Positions 21,340-34,500 of a stretch of 64,000 bases of DNA are shown here, piece by piece. The position numbers and the translations under genes are program-made. Source of the stretch: Antedon bifida. Its lineage: Eukaryota; Echinodermata; Crinoidea; Comatulida; Antedonidae. Each line of letters opens with the position of its first letter. Positions within the stretch are counted from its first letter, which is position 1. The notes under the pieces are model-generated. The model was given only the letters and a program-made list of their open reading frames with translations. It had not been told where the DNA came from and did not search any database. The DNA is taken from NCBI GenBank assembly GCA_963402885.1, contig OY727099.1, positions 11,458,001-11,522,000 of the forward strand, read 5' to 3'.

Positions 21340-24300
21340 TTAACGTGTCTATTATCGGCTATGAACGCGCTGGTCATCTATCAGACTTTGTGGTCAAGCC
21401 AGGAATGTTTGTAATTCGACAAACGATTATTAGCGTCCTATTCTATACTGAATAATGTTATTACAAGCATTGATACGTGTGGATGCTATTCATAGAGGCT
21501 TTTAAAATACCTTCGTATTAACATTGTATATAAAAAAAAAATCGGAAACACTCGCTTGACTTATTGTTTATCCACCAATAGTTTATGGTTATTAAAACTG
21601 GGGCGATAGCGTAGTGTTATTCTGACTGGACATACTTATAACAATAAAAACCAGGGAAGAGTGATATCAATCTTCCCGGATAAAAACAACATTAATTAGC
21701 GATTTTACGTGGTTGGTCCAGAGAAGATTTGGATTTCCACATTGTAATTTTAAGGTTGGACAATTTCAATACTCTGTCCGAGATGATTACTGTGTTATTT
21801 CTTATTTTTACATAAATGGGTAAATGTGCTCTACCTATAATGTCGTGAATTTATTTTGGCCCCAAAGGTTGCTCGTACATGGTAAGACGGTAAGACATTT
21901 AAACAATACAGAATCTCTAATCTCTAAAGATACACAGGTACGTGCGCACACCACCCACGTACTTCAAGAAACCCCAGTTATTACATTTTTCTTATCACTC
22001 TATTTTGCAGACTATTGTACAACATAATTTAGTTTAGTAGATCTATACTGTATTATGGGAAGATGTGACGAAATGCTTTTTTTTATTCTTGAGGAAGTGT
22101 CGTGGGGAGAGAGATTACCAAATTCTGAATAGGATCATGAGACATGTTACATCTTCAGTTACCTTCAATACCCCTTTAACCATCATTAAAATAACATTGA
22201 TTATTATTGAAAAATGCGCATAAATTGTATAGGATGAACCCAAAGCAATTTCACTCAACTTGATTTAATTAAACTAGGCATTCATTTTAATCTGAATATG
22301 ATAGCAAAATAAATTTAAAGCGACCCGTTCATTTCGATATTGACACATGCGCACATTAATGCGTTACAACAACCAATCATACTTATTCAAAGTAAGGATT
22401 TTTATGAAATGCGAGATTATTAACAGACCACCGCGCTTTCGTCGTGGCAACGTGACTGCGCGTAATGCAATCACGCGCTTGTTGATAGCCAATCGCAGTC
22501 GTTAAGACTCTACCACGTAGAGTAACGAGATCCTTGCAAATTCACTCTGCCTCTTTAATCCGTTGAAGCGTTCCATATTTTGCAGCAACTTTGAAATAAG
22601 CGATATTTTTATGACGTAACTTGATCAGAATGTTCTAATAAAAAAGAATATAACATATCGGTCGTGCTGGCTGTCATTTTTTTTCCCAATTTTGTCAATT
22701 TGTTATAAACATTCTACATAATATAATCCGAAACACCAATGCACTGGATGGAACATTATTTCCCTCTTCTGGCCTCCTCCTTCCCATAACTTTAGTTTAG
22801 GCCTAATGTTTTAGTATTTCTATTTTCAGACATTTTTAAATTGTGTTTATTGATTTTAATATCACCCCAGCAGGGAAAATGTCAGAATATTCAATAAAAT
22901 TCAAAATGAATTCTGCTCTTTGATCATCCAGTTGTCACAGAAATATATTAAAATGTAATTATCATAATATTTATTTAATGAACACTGTGTACTGTGTTTT
23001 ATCGCATCAATTTAACACTATGGACGGCTTTTAAGCTAATGAATTCGCTGAGTTTCCTTGTACTTTGATCATCACTAATGTAATGTTTTTATTAAACTAG
23101 AAAGAATCAACTTTTATTTATCCCACACGGGGCAATAATGATAAGGTGTGAATTACATCGTTAAAAAAGTACAACAACGATCACTATCATTATAACATGG
23201 CAACAGGTACAAATGGATTTCTTTGACGATTGGTTTTGTTTCAAACAGCTATACCAGTACATTATGTCGAGAATAGCAAAAGTTACGCGTCACGTATCGT
23301 ATGAAAAAACGTTGTAATAATATAATGTATGTATTTCTATTTAATGATGTTACTACTGTATTGCAGCAAAACAACAGATGTTTGTACATAATATTTCCAT
23401 TTCTGTCTTTATATTCTGAATACGTTAGAATACCCAAAGGTCTCTGTGAATCTGAGGAGGACCGATAAAAACTTGAATAGCGCCATCATCAGTAATTTAC
23501 TATTGAGTTTTTTTTAAAGTTCATTTGATTGTAATATAACAAAATTCCATAATATAATTTGATATAATCTGACCAAAAACATTTACTAATTAATTCAGCT
23601 ATTTAGTTTAATTTAGATGATCAACTGATAGCAAGAAGAAGCGACACACAAAGTTGTACGTGCGCGTAGGCTATAAGTATTTACAACGAGCGCGTAAACA
23701 ATTGAACGTATAAACGCGCTTGTAAAATGCGTAATATTCGTGGCGTGGAGTTCATGAATAAAAGAATAATTTTTAAAATGAATTGTCAACCAATATTTAT
23801 TGTATAAATACAGAAATTCAAATGCGTTGATGTAACGAAAGGTCTAGGCCTAGTCCTACTTTCTAAACAAAATTACGTCCGCTCGTCAGAAGTGTACCGC
23901 GCGCGTGCGGCGGCACACGTTTATTGTCCATGTGTCGTACGTTCGCTTACCGCGTTCCGTGGATAATAATTATATCTCCTAAGTCGTTATTTCTTCATTT
24001 TATTACTGTGAATTTTCTATGAATCGCGATATGACACGTTTTTGTGATGAGACCGACACTCCTGTAACTGTTCATTATGTAACATTTGAATGGTAAACCG
24101 ATATTCTTTATCTAACTGAATGATTTCAGAGGAGCATCATTAACAACACAATATGCCATTGTAACTCTTTTTAGTTTTAAGAACGTCATGTACCACCGAA
24201 GCAACATTGGCCATGAATCTTTTGTTAAATAGCATCAACAATAATACTAGCATTGTTTGATTTATTCAGCAGTATATCGTGAAATCAAATTTACGAATGG

Positions 24301-25154
24301 GAAAAACAAATCTTAAATGCATAGCCTAATCTATAATATTCAGCAATCTGTTTTTAAGTGTGTCGTCGTCTTCGTTCTCTAACCCTCTAGGGTTAAGTTG
24401 CTACAGACATTAAGGATCACTTGAGTTGTTGTCAATGCTAACTATTATACGGTTTGTTGAGATACAGTTTAAGATATTTACCAATGTCTTGAGGAAACAT
24501 GTATAGATGTTTACTTTGTCTTCTTGTAGTACAATATTCTCAATGATTGACCTTGTCAATTTAAGTAATTGTTCCGACTGAAATAAATGCTAAAGACGGA
24601 TGATAATAGCATTAAATAGCTATATTTATCTCCATGGAAACGACGCAAACCCGAATATTAAGTACTATGATTTGAAAGCGAGTATGTTGTGTTTAATGAA
24701 GTAACGACGTATTGCGATTTCCGTCAAAATAATGTGTGTGTTACTACTCGCGATAGTTTTTGCGAATTTACATATCTGTACTTAATTAAAATATTGTCAG
24801 ATGACATCATGCGTTACGCGTGTCACGTGATATAACTTGCTATTTGTAATGTTATTGTTTCAAGTAGTGTGATAGCATTCATTGCACGCACACACAATCA
24901 CCATGGATTCATTTCGCGACTCTAGCCTCGCTTTAAAACTTAACCTACACGGAAGAAGTGAAGACACATAAAATGTCGACAATTATTAATATTTTTTGAT
25001 GATATTCGTTTGGGAGGGTCAAATAAAGGCTGATGCGGGTTAATTAAAAGTTGCAATATTATTAAGCGTTATATATTTGTGTTACGGAGTAAAACTCGAC
25101 GGATTAGGAATCACCTAGGGCTGTTGGCTGTTCATCACACAGAGATGCTAGATT
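21340..25154. other. Intergenic DNA upstream of the receptor gene
   Basis: No recognised exon on either strand. CpG-dense words occur at about 22432-22500 and 23655-23735 and 23880-23955. Part of this stretch may hold the promoter or non-coding first exons of the receptor gene, but nothing in the sequence fixes them. Confidence 0.4.
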
Positions 25155-25429
25155 GTGGTTCCGCTTATTGACTCTTCTCTCGTATTATTTTCTCAGGTAG
25201 AACGCAGTAGTGAGGATGACTATCAGTTGAGGTATTCATATTGGATCAGGTATCATAGAAAAAACCTTTCGCCTATCACTGGCCATTGGAAACTGATTAC
25301 ACCGTGGACGATTTTCTCTTTCCACGAACAGAGATAAATGTAACGGAGTGAAATAAGTTGTCGGTCGGCAGCAGCCTTTTTGAACAGCCTGCTGCAGTGC
25401 GTCGGTTTTGTGTTGACACTTTCTCATTC
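25155..25429 (+). promoter_or_regulatory. Probable 5' leader of the kainate receptor gene
   Basis: Sequence directly upstream of the first coding ATG. An in-frame TGA at 25349-25351 closes the frame, so the protein cannot start further 5' in this exon. A 60-codon open frame over 25155-25337 overlaps a CTCAG at 25192-25196, which may be a splice acceptor for a 5' UTR exon. The transcription start is not determinable by eye. Confidence 0.3.
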
Positions 25430-25535
25430 ATGGACTTGTATCAAACCAAGATGGATATTAATTTTGTATCAAGAATGTTAGTGTTCCTTGAATTGTTATC
25501 CGTTTTTAAAGGAAATGGGGAAGTTATCAAAATAG
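25430..25535 (+). CDS. Kainate receptor coding exon 1 (signal peptide)
   Basis: First in-frame ATG is 25430; further in-frame ATGs at 25451 and 25475 could also serve. The last gives the most signal-peptide-like start, MLVFLELLSVFKGNG. The exon ends ATCAAAATAG before gtgagt, phase 1. The following exon supplies GT to make glycine, giving VIKIGALFTGG, which fits the start of mature glutamate receptors. The join over 27 kb is supported by matching phase and by the IGxLF motif. Confidence 0.8.
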
Positions 25536-28500
25536 GTGAGTTGAGAACAATTTTCTTTTTTTAGTCAGTTGCATCACGACAGTGTGCGTTCAATTGCTGA
25601 TGTTGCCATAACATGTTTTACACGTGCGCCAACTTGCACGCTTCAATGGCGAGGTAAACAATGTTATATAATACTGACGTAATTTATGCTGAAAATTAAC
25701 GTTACGGAAATCGTAAGGCCTATAAATTATAGTAAATATAAAATTGCATACCTCCTTGTTATTCTTACGTTATTCTTCCTGTTACTATGTATGTAGAACA
25801 TCACATTTTGGTTGTTGTTGTTTTTTGTGCCTATAAATATAATATAATACAATTAATATAAATTGTTCATGTATATTTCAACCGGTCGATTAAATGTGAT
25901 GTTGATGTCAATCACTGGTACCACAGTTATTACCATTTACATAATAACATATTTGTGGCCTATTATGAAAGTAACATATTGAACACATAGGCGAGAGAAT
26001 TAGATACGTACGTCCTTGCGTGTATGCATATACTATATTAATATGCATGGAGACAAGAACCTGCAGACTACTCTTGAATATGATGCATTATGTAATATTG
26101 TGATAAAAGCCAATTATAATTATATTAGGATTTCGTTTAGGAAAGATCCGATAATGACAATACATAATATGGTGAAGAAATAATGCGAGCGGGCAGAATC
26201 ATGGTTAAAATCAGGAAATATTTTTCATTTTCTTCCCAATTCAAGAGAAATGTAATTGTCCGGTTTGTTCGGACAAAATCGGAGCTACGCGTACATTATT
26301 GAATCGCATACGGAATCACCTTGTGCTATCCTTTAGCACTATACCAATCATAACGATAAGGTTTGATGTAATACCTTTAAAAGTAGAGGGCTATGTGGAA
26401 GCTGGAACGTTATTGTAACACGTAACCTAAAGTTGCTAGACTCCTATTGATACCAATGCTTACAACCATTCTTAACTGAAATAGTACGCGTTTGTTAAAA
26501 CGCAATTAATCAAGAACGCGCGCGTATTAAAAGACCGATCAGCGTTTGGACGCGCGTTAAAGTGTGTATATCTTGATGATCAATAGCTCATTAATACTGT
26601 GATAAAATCATAGTAAAAATAGCCCTTATATAAATACTTACACTGTGGGAAGCGTTAACATGATATAGTCTGTCATTTTTACAGATGTATAACATGTTAA
26701 TATCATCAGTATGTAACGAATATTATGATGACTATAAGTATTAATTGATGCATTCATGCGATTTAGTAGAGCACGTGGTTGCTAATTTACAAGCATTCAA
26801 TCTTGCTACCTGTACTAGTTGTATGTTACGTCAATTTATGTACATAATGTCAAAATATACGAACACAATATTATCCGTGTAATAATAATAATATAGCACT
26901 ATTCCCTCAGTAGTAATAGTATCACCAAGTAGACGCGCACGTGTTTATTACGCGTTTGATGCGCGTGTGCAAACACAGCTATACACGCTACCAAGGTACC
27001 AGTGCCTAGTTACTAGTCACTTTTGAGCTATTACTGGTAATATATACTGTATAACAATACACAATTTCGTTGAATTGAATACATACATAATATTACAGCA
27101 GGTTTAATTAAATATTAATTAGTTAATTGTCTACTTTATTATAATGATAAGTATTTGTAATTACAACTAGGCCTATTGTATGTATTATAAAACAACATGG
27201 AGAAGAAAGTCTGCTACGTCAGCTTGATTTACTCTTCCTTGCCTAAGAGAAATTAGAATTTGCTTAAAGCGTTTGCAGAAATTAAATACATTTCTTTAAC
27301 TTCCACGTGTTCTTTCTAAAAGATATACCTTAAAATCTACTTACTAGTGTTGTATTTTTAAGTATATTACCAGGATCATATGTGGTATTATAAGTAAATT
27401 CTATCCCGACTTAAGTATCTAAAACTGCTCGTGTTACTACAACTAACGTGTTATTTTTCTCAAAATAATGACATATCAAGGCATTTGATTGTAACTGTAT
27501 CTTGTGATGTAACATGCAGAGGAAATATTTGAAAGAAATCCTCTTTGTTATGTAACCGATCCAAATGAGAATACAGATTTAATAAGTACAGTACATGTTA
27601 ATAAGGAGAAAAAAACATTGATTGATACGCTAATTACCATCATTTTAATACAATTGACTAATGGATTTTGTTGTATAATGCATTTATGCATTTAGTTGTA
27701 ACAGACGACACATTGTCACGTTAATTTTGGCGCCAATGTCACGTTAATTTTGGAGCCAATGGAAATCTTTGTTCGACGCGTACAAGATGTCGGGGTGTGC
27801 TATTTTGTTTTCAGTGGGTGACTTGGTGGGTAGTAGAGGAAGGGTGAATTATACGCTTGTTCATATCAGTTCTATCATATATTAAGCAAACGCATATAAA
27901 ACTACGCGCGTTGTTCTTGATGCATCGCGTATTGTGATTGGCTGTTTCTTTTCGATATGTTTTTGACCTATAACATAGTCTGTTGCTGCAGGCACATGTC
28001 TGTTAAGAAGGTGTATGCATTTCAAACGTATTTGTTATTATATGTACATTATCATAATAATTTGTATGCCGTTAACTTGACCTAGTATTATGATAGCGAC
28101 GATCACAGTTTCCTTATTCGTCGTCATAAAAGGTTTCTTGAATGATGTATCGACTCGTCTGCTGGCGCCCTTCTTCGAGTGTTGTCGGATTCGGGTACTC
28201 ATTTTAATTATTGATCACAGAAAAAACTTTCTTCTAAATTGATTATCATTTTATTTTCTCTCTAAATCTACAATTTTGCGATAGTAACATACCTCACTAT
28301 TATTAATATATTGTAATGTTCCACAACATGTCATGTCGAGCCGCATTTTGTAATTAAAATAAATATTAAATGATAACAGAAAGAAGCATGTAGTCACGTA
28401 ACGATGCTGCAGTGTATGTATTACAAGTTGGTTGAATATGGTCAATATTGATGTTATTATTGCTTTTGTACCCATTCATCGTTAGTGAAACACATACCAT

Positions 28501-31500
28501 TATCAGAGTATGTACGCGTATGCACGCATCTTTGCTTCAATGTTGACGTATTATACTGGACATGTCTTTGTAAAACACAACATTATCATGTATTATAGCG
28601 CGCGTAACTTTATCGCAAAAGACATCTGCGAATCGTTGGCATCTTCAATGTTTACACACTGATCAGAATGAATTTCTTCACTGCTGATTTGTATTCATGG
28701 TAGTTGAGGTTGGATAACACATTGTTAAATTCAACATTATAAACTGAAAATCAAACTTATTGCGAGATAATATAAATATAAATATATTGTGATAGTTGAT
28801 AATATAGTTTGGCCTTGAATCATGCGTTTGGCTCATTTGTTGTTGTTCATCATCACTTGTTACGTCATCAACTACTTCTTAATGTACGGTTACTATCGTT
28901 CTCTAAAGCGTTTTCCGTTCCCTCCTCTCTGAATTAGATATTACAGTGAAGTTTGAAGTCCCCACATTTATTGATGTCCCCAGACTACTTGTTGGCGTCT
29001 CGTCTTCAGTTATTATTATCTAATAATTATGGTGTTACACAGAATTATGCTATATTTCTTGATGTCGTCTCTCCCCGGACTACTTGTTGGTGTTCTCGTC
29101 TTCGTCTTCAGTTATTATTATCTAATAATTATGGTGTTACAGAGAATTATGCCAAATTAGACGGATTATTGTTGGAATTCGACATAATAGTTGTTTATCA
29201 TCAATGTCCCCTTGATACAATGAAGACGACAACGGCGTTCATTCACCCGTTAGCAGGATTGTGTTACGAATGTATCGATTGTCATTTAAGCCAAAGTATC
29301 TTCGATTTCCCCCACAAAATCAAGTTCAAGGTATTCACAACTCGATAAGCTAATGGAATCATTTTCGTTAATGTTCGAGGTATATTACACCTCATGACAA
29401 GTGATGTCATTGGTCACTATTCGAGGTATATTACATCTCATGACAAGTGATGCCATTGGTCACTATTCGAGGTATATTACACCTCATGACAATTGTGTCA
29501 TTGGTCACTATTCTTTTGTAGAAAACGTGAAAGAGGATATTATTGAACATATTCCCCTTCCTGGTATCTCTAAAGAATTTGACCACTAGATTACGTCACG
29601 TCATGTAATTTGTACGATAGTTCTTTACCATAGATATATTGACGCAGGGATATCAATGTATTGTGTTTATTTAACGTTGATTGCCGGTTGATGGTGTTAG
29701 AATGCATTCACAAACACAAATCTTTGCTTTTAGATGTAGTTGTTAATAATTGTATTTAGATTATGAGGCTTAGGTCGAATTAGTCACTTGCGTTGTAGTT
29801 CATCTCCAAATACCATTATCGTCACCACACCAATACCGCAACCATCACAACGTCATCGCTGACCAAAACCACCACCAACACAACCACTACCACCACCATC
29901 ACCACAACCGGTTCCAACACCACCACTACCACCACCACCATATTGACATTATCGTATCATGAAATAAGTGGTCTGATGTTGCCTACCAAATTACGCACCA
30001 CCAACATCACTAAAGGTCCATGGTAATACCATTGACCATATCATCTGAAAACATCTATAATAGCAATTATAAACACGTCACGATGATGGCGGATGTTGTT
30101 ATTCCGCCGCCGCCGTCGCACAGCCGTCCTTTCTATAGACTGACTCATTATTAACTGATAATTAATCGCATTTAATCCTCACCGGGTTATTAATATTATG
30201 CCAATTAACATACTTTAGGTACTCAAGGCAAACATTATATGGATGACTAGAAAATGATCATCGTTTAATTGTATCTACGAATAATATTATAGGAGCATGA
30301 TTCGCGCAGCGTGTGTTAACTGACCAACGGCAAGGTTAATATTAGGACGCAACGCAATGGCGTACATGCAACGCAATGGCGTACACGCAACGCAATTGCG
30401 TACACGCAACGCAAGCGAGTTAACCAATCACAAGCAACAGTTACGATTATGATCCATGTGATTGGTCAAATTACTGGCGTTGCGCTTACTTTCTTTGGTT
30501 GCGTCCTAATACTGAGAACCAAGCTTAAATACGGTAACTATCGATAAGTTTCTCCTGTTGATTTTTTGATAAAATCCTTCAAAGTATCATCTTTTTAAAT
30601 ATTTTACATTCCAAGCTTCCATTCAGGTGAAATAATATTTAAAGAGATGTTATTGATTTATATTTTGCTCCTAAATTATATTCCTGTACGAATGTTAATG
30701 CATATTTTAAGATCACCTGAGCCGGCTAGAGATATTTTATTGGGACCGTGAAAATATTATAAGTCGTAATGTGTTTTTCTATAGCAGCAATATAAATATA
30801 TGAAATCGAATAGCCATTCCGGGCGTTGTAGTCTATATAACACTGCAGATATCATCACCACCACCCATAGGTCGGATGGGGTCAGTATGCGAACTTAGAT
30901 GTAAAGTATGCGTTGTAACTTAAGTAAACACGCGTGTAGCCACTTATTTCACAGCGCGTGGGATGTCAAACTCACATGCTGCCACGCGCCTCCACCTCAA
31001 ATAGTGCGCGAACCCCGTGTTTGTTTTCTTCGTTTCAGACGATCGGTATTTATAAACGTTTTTATTTGTTCTGACAGTAGTGATATTAGAGGAATCTGGC
31101 TCCAATGTATGTGCTTAATTTATAAGAACTGTCACTTTAAAAACAAAAAGAGAATATAAACGAACTGTCGACGAATAATTAGATGCGTCGAGTTCCATCT
31201 ACAATGGTTTACATAAAAAGTGGCAATGAAGAAGTCAGCAGACGCAATATTAGACATTCTGTTTTCAGCAGGGACATGTTTCAGTCAGTCAGCACTCCTA
31301 TGCATTTTACATCAGACAGGGCCAACATTTAGTCATTCATTTAAAAAGCTACTATACCAGGAACTTGGTAAATAACTAACGCAGTGCATTTACACGCGCG
31401 TGTTAAAAATGGTACCGCTTTTCAAGTGCGTGCGTTTGCGTAAATTTGTTTCAATTCGTCACCCTGGCAATAGATATGAGTACTCTGTAGATAAAACAGT

Positions 31501-34500
31501 ACCATGTAAGAAGAGCATTGTAACGACTTTTAATTTCTTGTTCATATGACATATTGGTTTTAAGACAATTAATCAGAGTGGTTACTCATCGTACCGTGTG
31601 AAATGAGCATTTACCTAAAATTCACAACTCAGGGGAAATTAACTCCTAAGAGTGGATTTAGCTAAGTGTAAGGTTAAAGTGTACATTTATCTATTTTATC
31701 ATATGATGGTTGCACTGATAAATTGTTTACTTTACTGATTTTTTAGCTTTTTGTTTTGTAAAAACTTAAAAAAAAACTATGTCTGATAATACGCGCGCGC
31801 ATATTGTACGCTTAATGACATTTATACGCGTACTGATATTAGATAGAGGGCGTAAATACGGCAAACAGTATACAATTACATAAAATAGGAAGTCGAGGTC
31901 CTATACTTTTTCGTGATCATAAAGTGACATTTATATATAGCAAACATCTGTATTCTAACTGGTGTGCTACAGAATAATTAATTATAAGTACTATACTAAT
32001 AGCTGCACGATAGGTCATAAATAAGTTATTTATTATCAAATGGCGGTTTTATTATTATTATGCGAAACTAATTATTCAATTCGTATTAAAAAAAAAATAC
32101 TTGTGAAAATGAATTAGTTCCACCGAAGAGAATTAAATTGTATTTTTTATTAGTTTAATGAACCTTTAAAGTCTCATCAAAAAGATTGAATCAAAAACGT
32201 AGGTTAGTCCACGATTGATCTTTAAATGAAAATGTGTAATTAAATTTGAATGCAAAGTCTTGTTAATGACATACCCAAGAACATGATTAGTACAACAATG
32301 TCGACAACGTACTTAACATGCAGCACTGAGCATTCGTAAATACTATCTTAATATATTGCATTAAAACACGTTACTCATTAAATCATCGTCGATAATTATA
32401 GTGTACTAATTTCACGGATACACATAATCACCATTACCAAGTTATGTTATCGAAATTTAATGTGATTGAATGTCATGAAAATGTATAGAGCAAAGTGATT
32501 GTATGAATAAAGATACAGTAACCCTAATTAAGGGTACATTTTATCCCAATAATATCCCTTGGCTGGCCATAGTCAATAAGGGTGTTCTTTGATGGGTGTC
32601 CAGGTACGAAATGAGGGGTGTCTAGGTACGAAAGGAGGGGTGTCCACGTACGAAAGGAGGGGTGTCTAGGTACGAAAGGAGGGGTGTCAAGGTACGAAAG
32701 GAAGGGTGTGAACGTACGAAAGGAAGGTATAATGCTCTACTATTGATATGCTCAATTTAAATGTCCATATATGGGCACATCACATTTTTTGTCACATAAA
32801 GTTTGATAGTGTACACAGAACTTTATAATATGAAGAACATTTTCAGAATGTTGCCATTTTCAGAAACAGTAAGCATCATTTTGTATGTATGTACGCAAAG
32901 GATGATTACATTTGACTGGGCATTAAAACAGGTTATCTGTAAATGTGTCATGAACATCATTTAGTTGGAGACACGTGGCAATTTTGAATATGTTATCTCA
33001 TGTTAGCCTATGGCTTGTTTCTGTGTCATGTTTTACATGTGCCTTATGGCTCCTTCCTAATTATGTTAACCTTTATCTAAGGTGTAATTGAATATTTAGA
33101 CCATGTACCATAAACTTTAGCATTACATTAGTTTGTGTTTAAAGACATATATTTATGTAGTTTGAGTTTCATTGATGTAACTGCAAACATTTTTAATGTT
33201 ACTCTACCAGTTGTATAAAGCTCTGTCTACACTATCAAACTTTATGTGACAAAAAAATGTGATATGCCCAATGGATATGATGATGTAATACCACTACCAT
33301 TGGGCACATCACACTTTTTTTTTGTCAAACTAGTTTGATAGTGTAGACAGAGCTTTATACTTGGTCGTGTTCATACGTCATTGTTTAACATTTAAATTCG
33401 TTGTTTCGTTTTATAAAGTACTTTATGCCAATCGATCTGTAGTTATTGAATTTTAAATGACTGTGTTCGTTAAACACGTGATTTACTATCCGTGACGATT
33501 AAGCCACACTTTACTGCCATTCATTAAAATTTACCGAACCAATTTGAAACTCATTAGAACACAAATGACAATACGAAGCTTAAAGGGACATTCGCAAACC
33601 GTTTTGAATCTGATGATTAAATGAATAATATATCAATAGGTCAAAGTTCAAATCGTTACTCATTCAGGTGCGTATCTCAGAACGTATTACATTGTCATAC
33701 CGTTTTCGTAGAAAAATAGTTCATTGAAATATAGGCCTGGAATGATTATAAACTATAAAGTATTATTGATAAAATATAATATAATAGAAATATTAAAAGT
33801 AATTTTATGAAAGTATATCCATTAAGTTAATCTAAAAATATCATACAACTGATGTGCGTAAATCTTGTTACGTCATAAATACGCATGTGAAAGCGCTGTA
33901 GGGATATAGTGTGAGCTTGTGAAAAGTAATGTACTGTAATCGTGTATAATACATTATTATTACACGCGGGTCGTATACATAGAATACGCATTGAACCGAT
34001 ACAGTAGCAGAAGTACCGGTTGAAAACTCCCATAAATGTATACGGCGACAGCTCCTGTGTGTATCATTTAGAACTCTGTATTCGTTATTATCATGTTGAT
34101 ACAAGCTTAACTGTAAATCGTCGCTCATTATATTCTAATGGTTTTAATTAACTGTTTATAAGAGAAAACAACAGCTTTCAATGTATTGATAGACAACACA
34201 TACCCTGAATGTTAACTTACATACGCTACATTTAATATCTAAATTGAGGGTAAATTGTGGTTTGTTTTATGTTACGCATTAGTAGCTAGCTACATGCTTA
34301 CGAAGGTCGTTTTCATAAATCATCAAAGTAAATTAAACTCATCTAAGTGTAAATATGAATTATTCCTTAATTTGCAATTAATTGCTTGCCGTTAGAAAAT
34401 CAAACGACAATACGGAAAAGAAACACAATTTAATCGCGTACAAATCGCGTGTCCATTATATTTTGAACGCGTGCGTTAAATGATGCGTGCGTTAAATGAC

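Noticed and set aside
20747-21343. 198- and 172-codon overlapping plus-strand frames as a repeat-protein gene
   Set aside because: They are three frames of one 22-base tandem repeat and end at the array edge, with no start context or non-repeat domain.
28953-29348. 131-codon plus-strand frame
   Set aside because: The first two thirds are a direct DNA duplication; no start ATG (GTG) and no similarity recognised.
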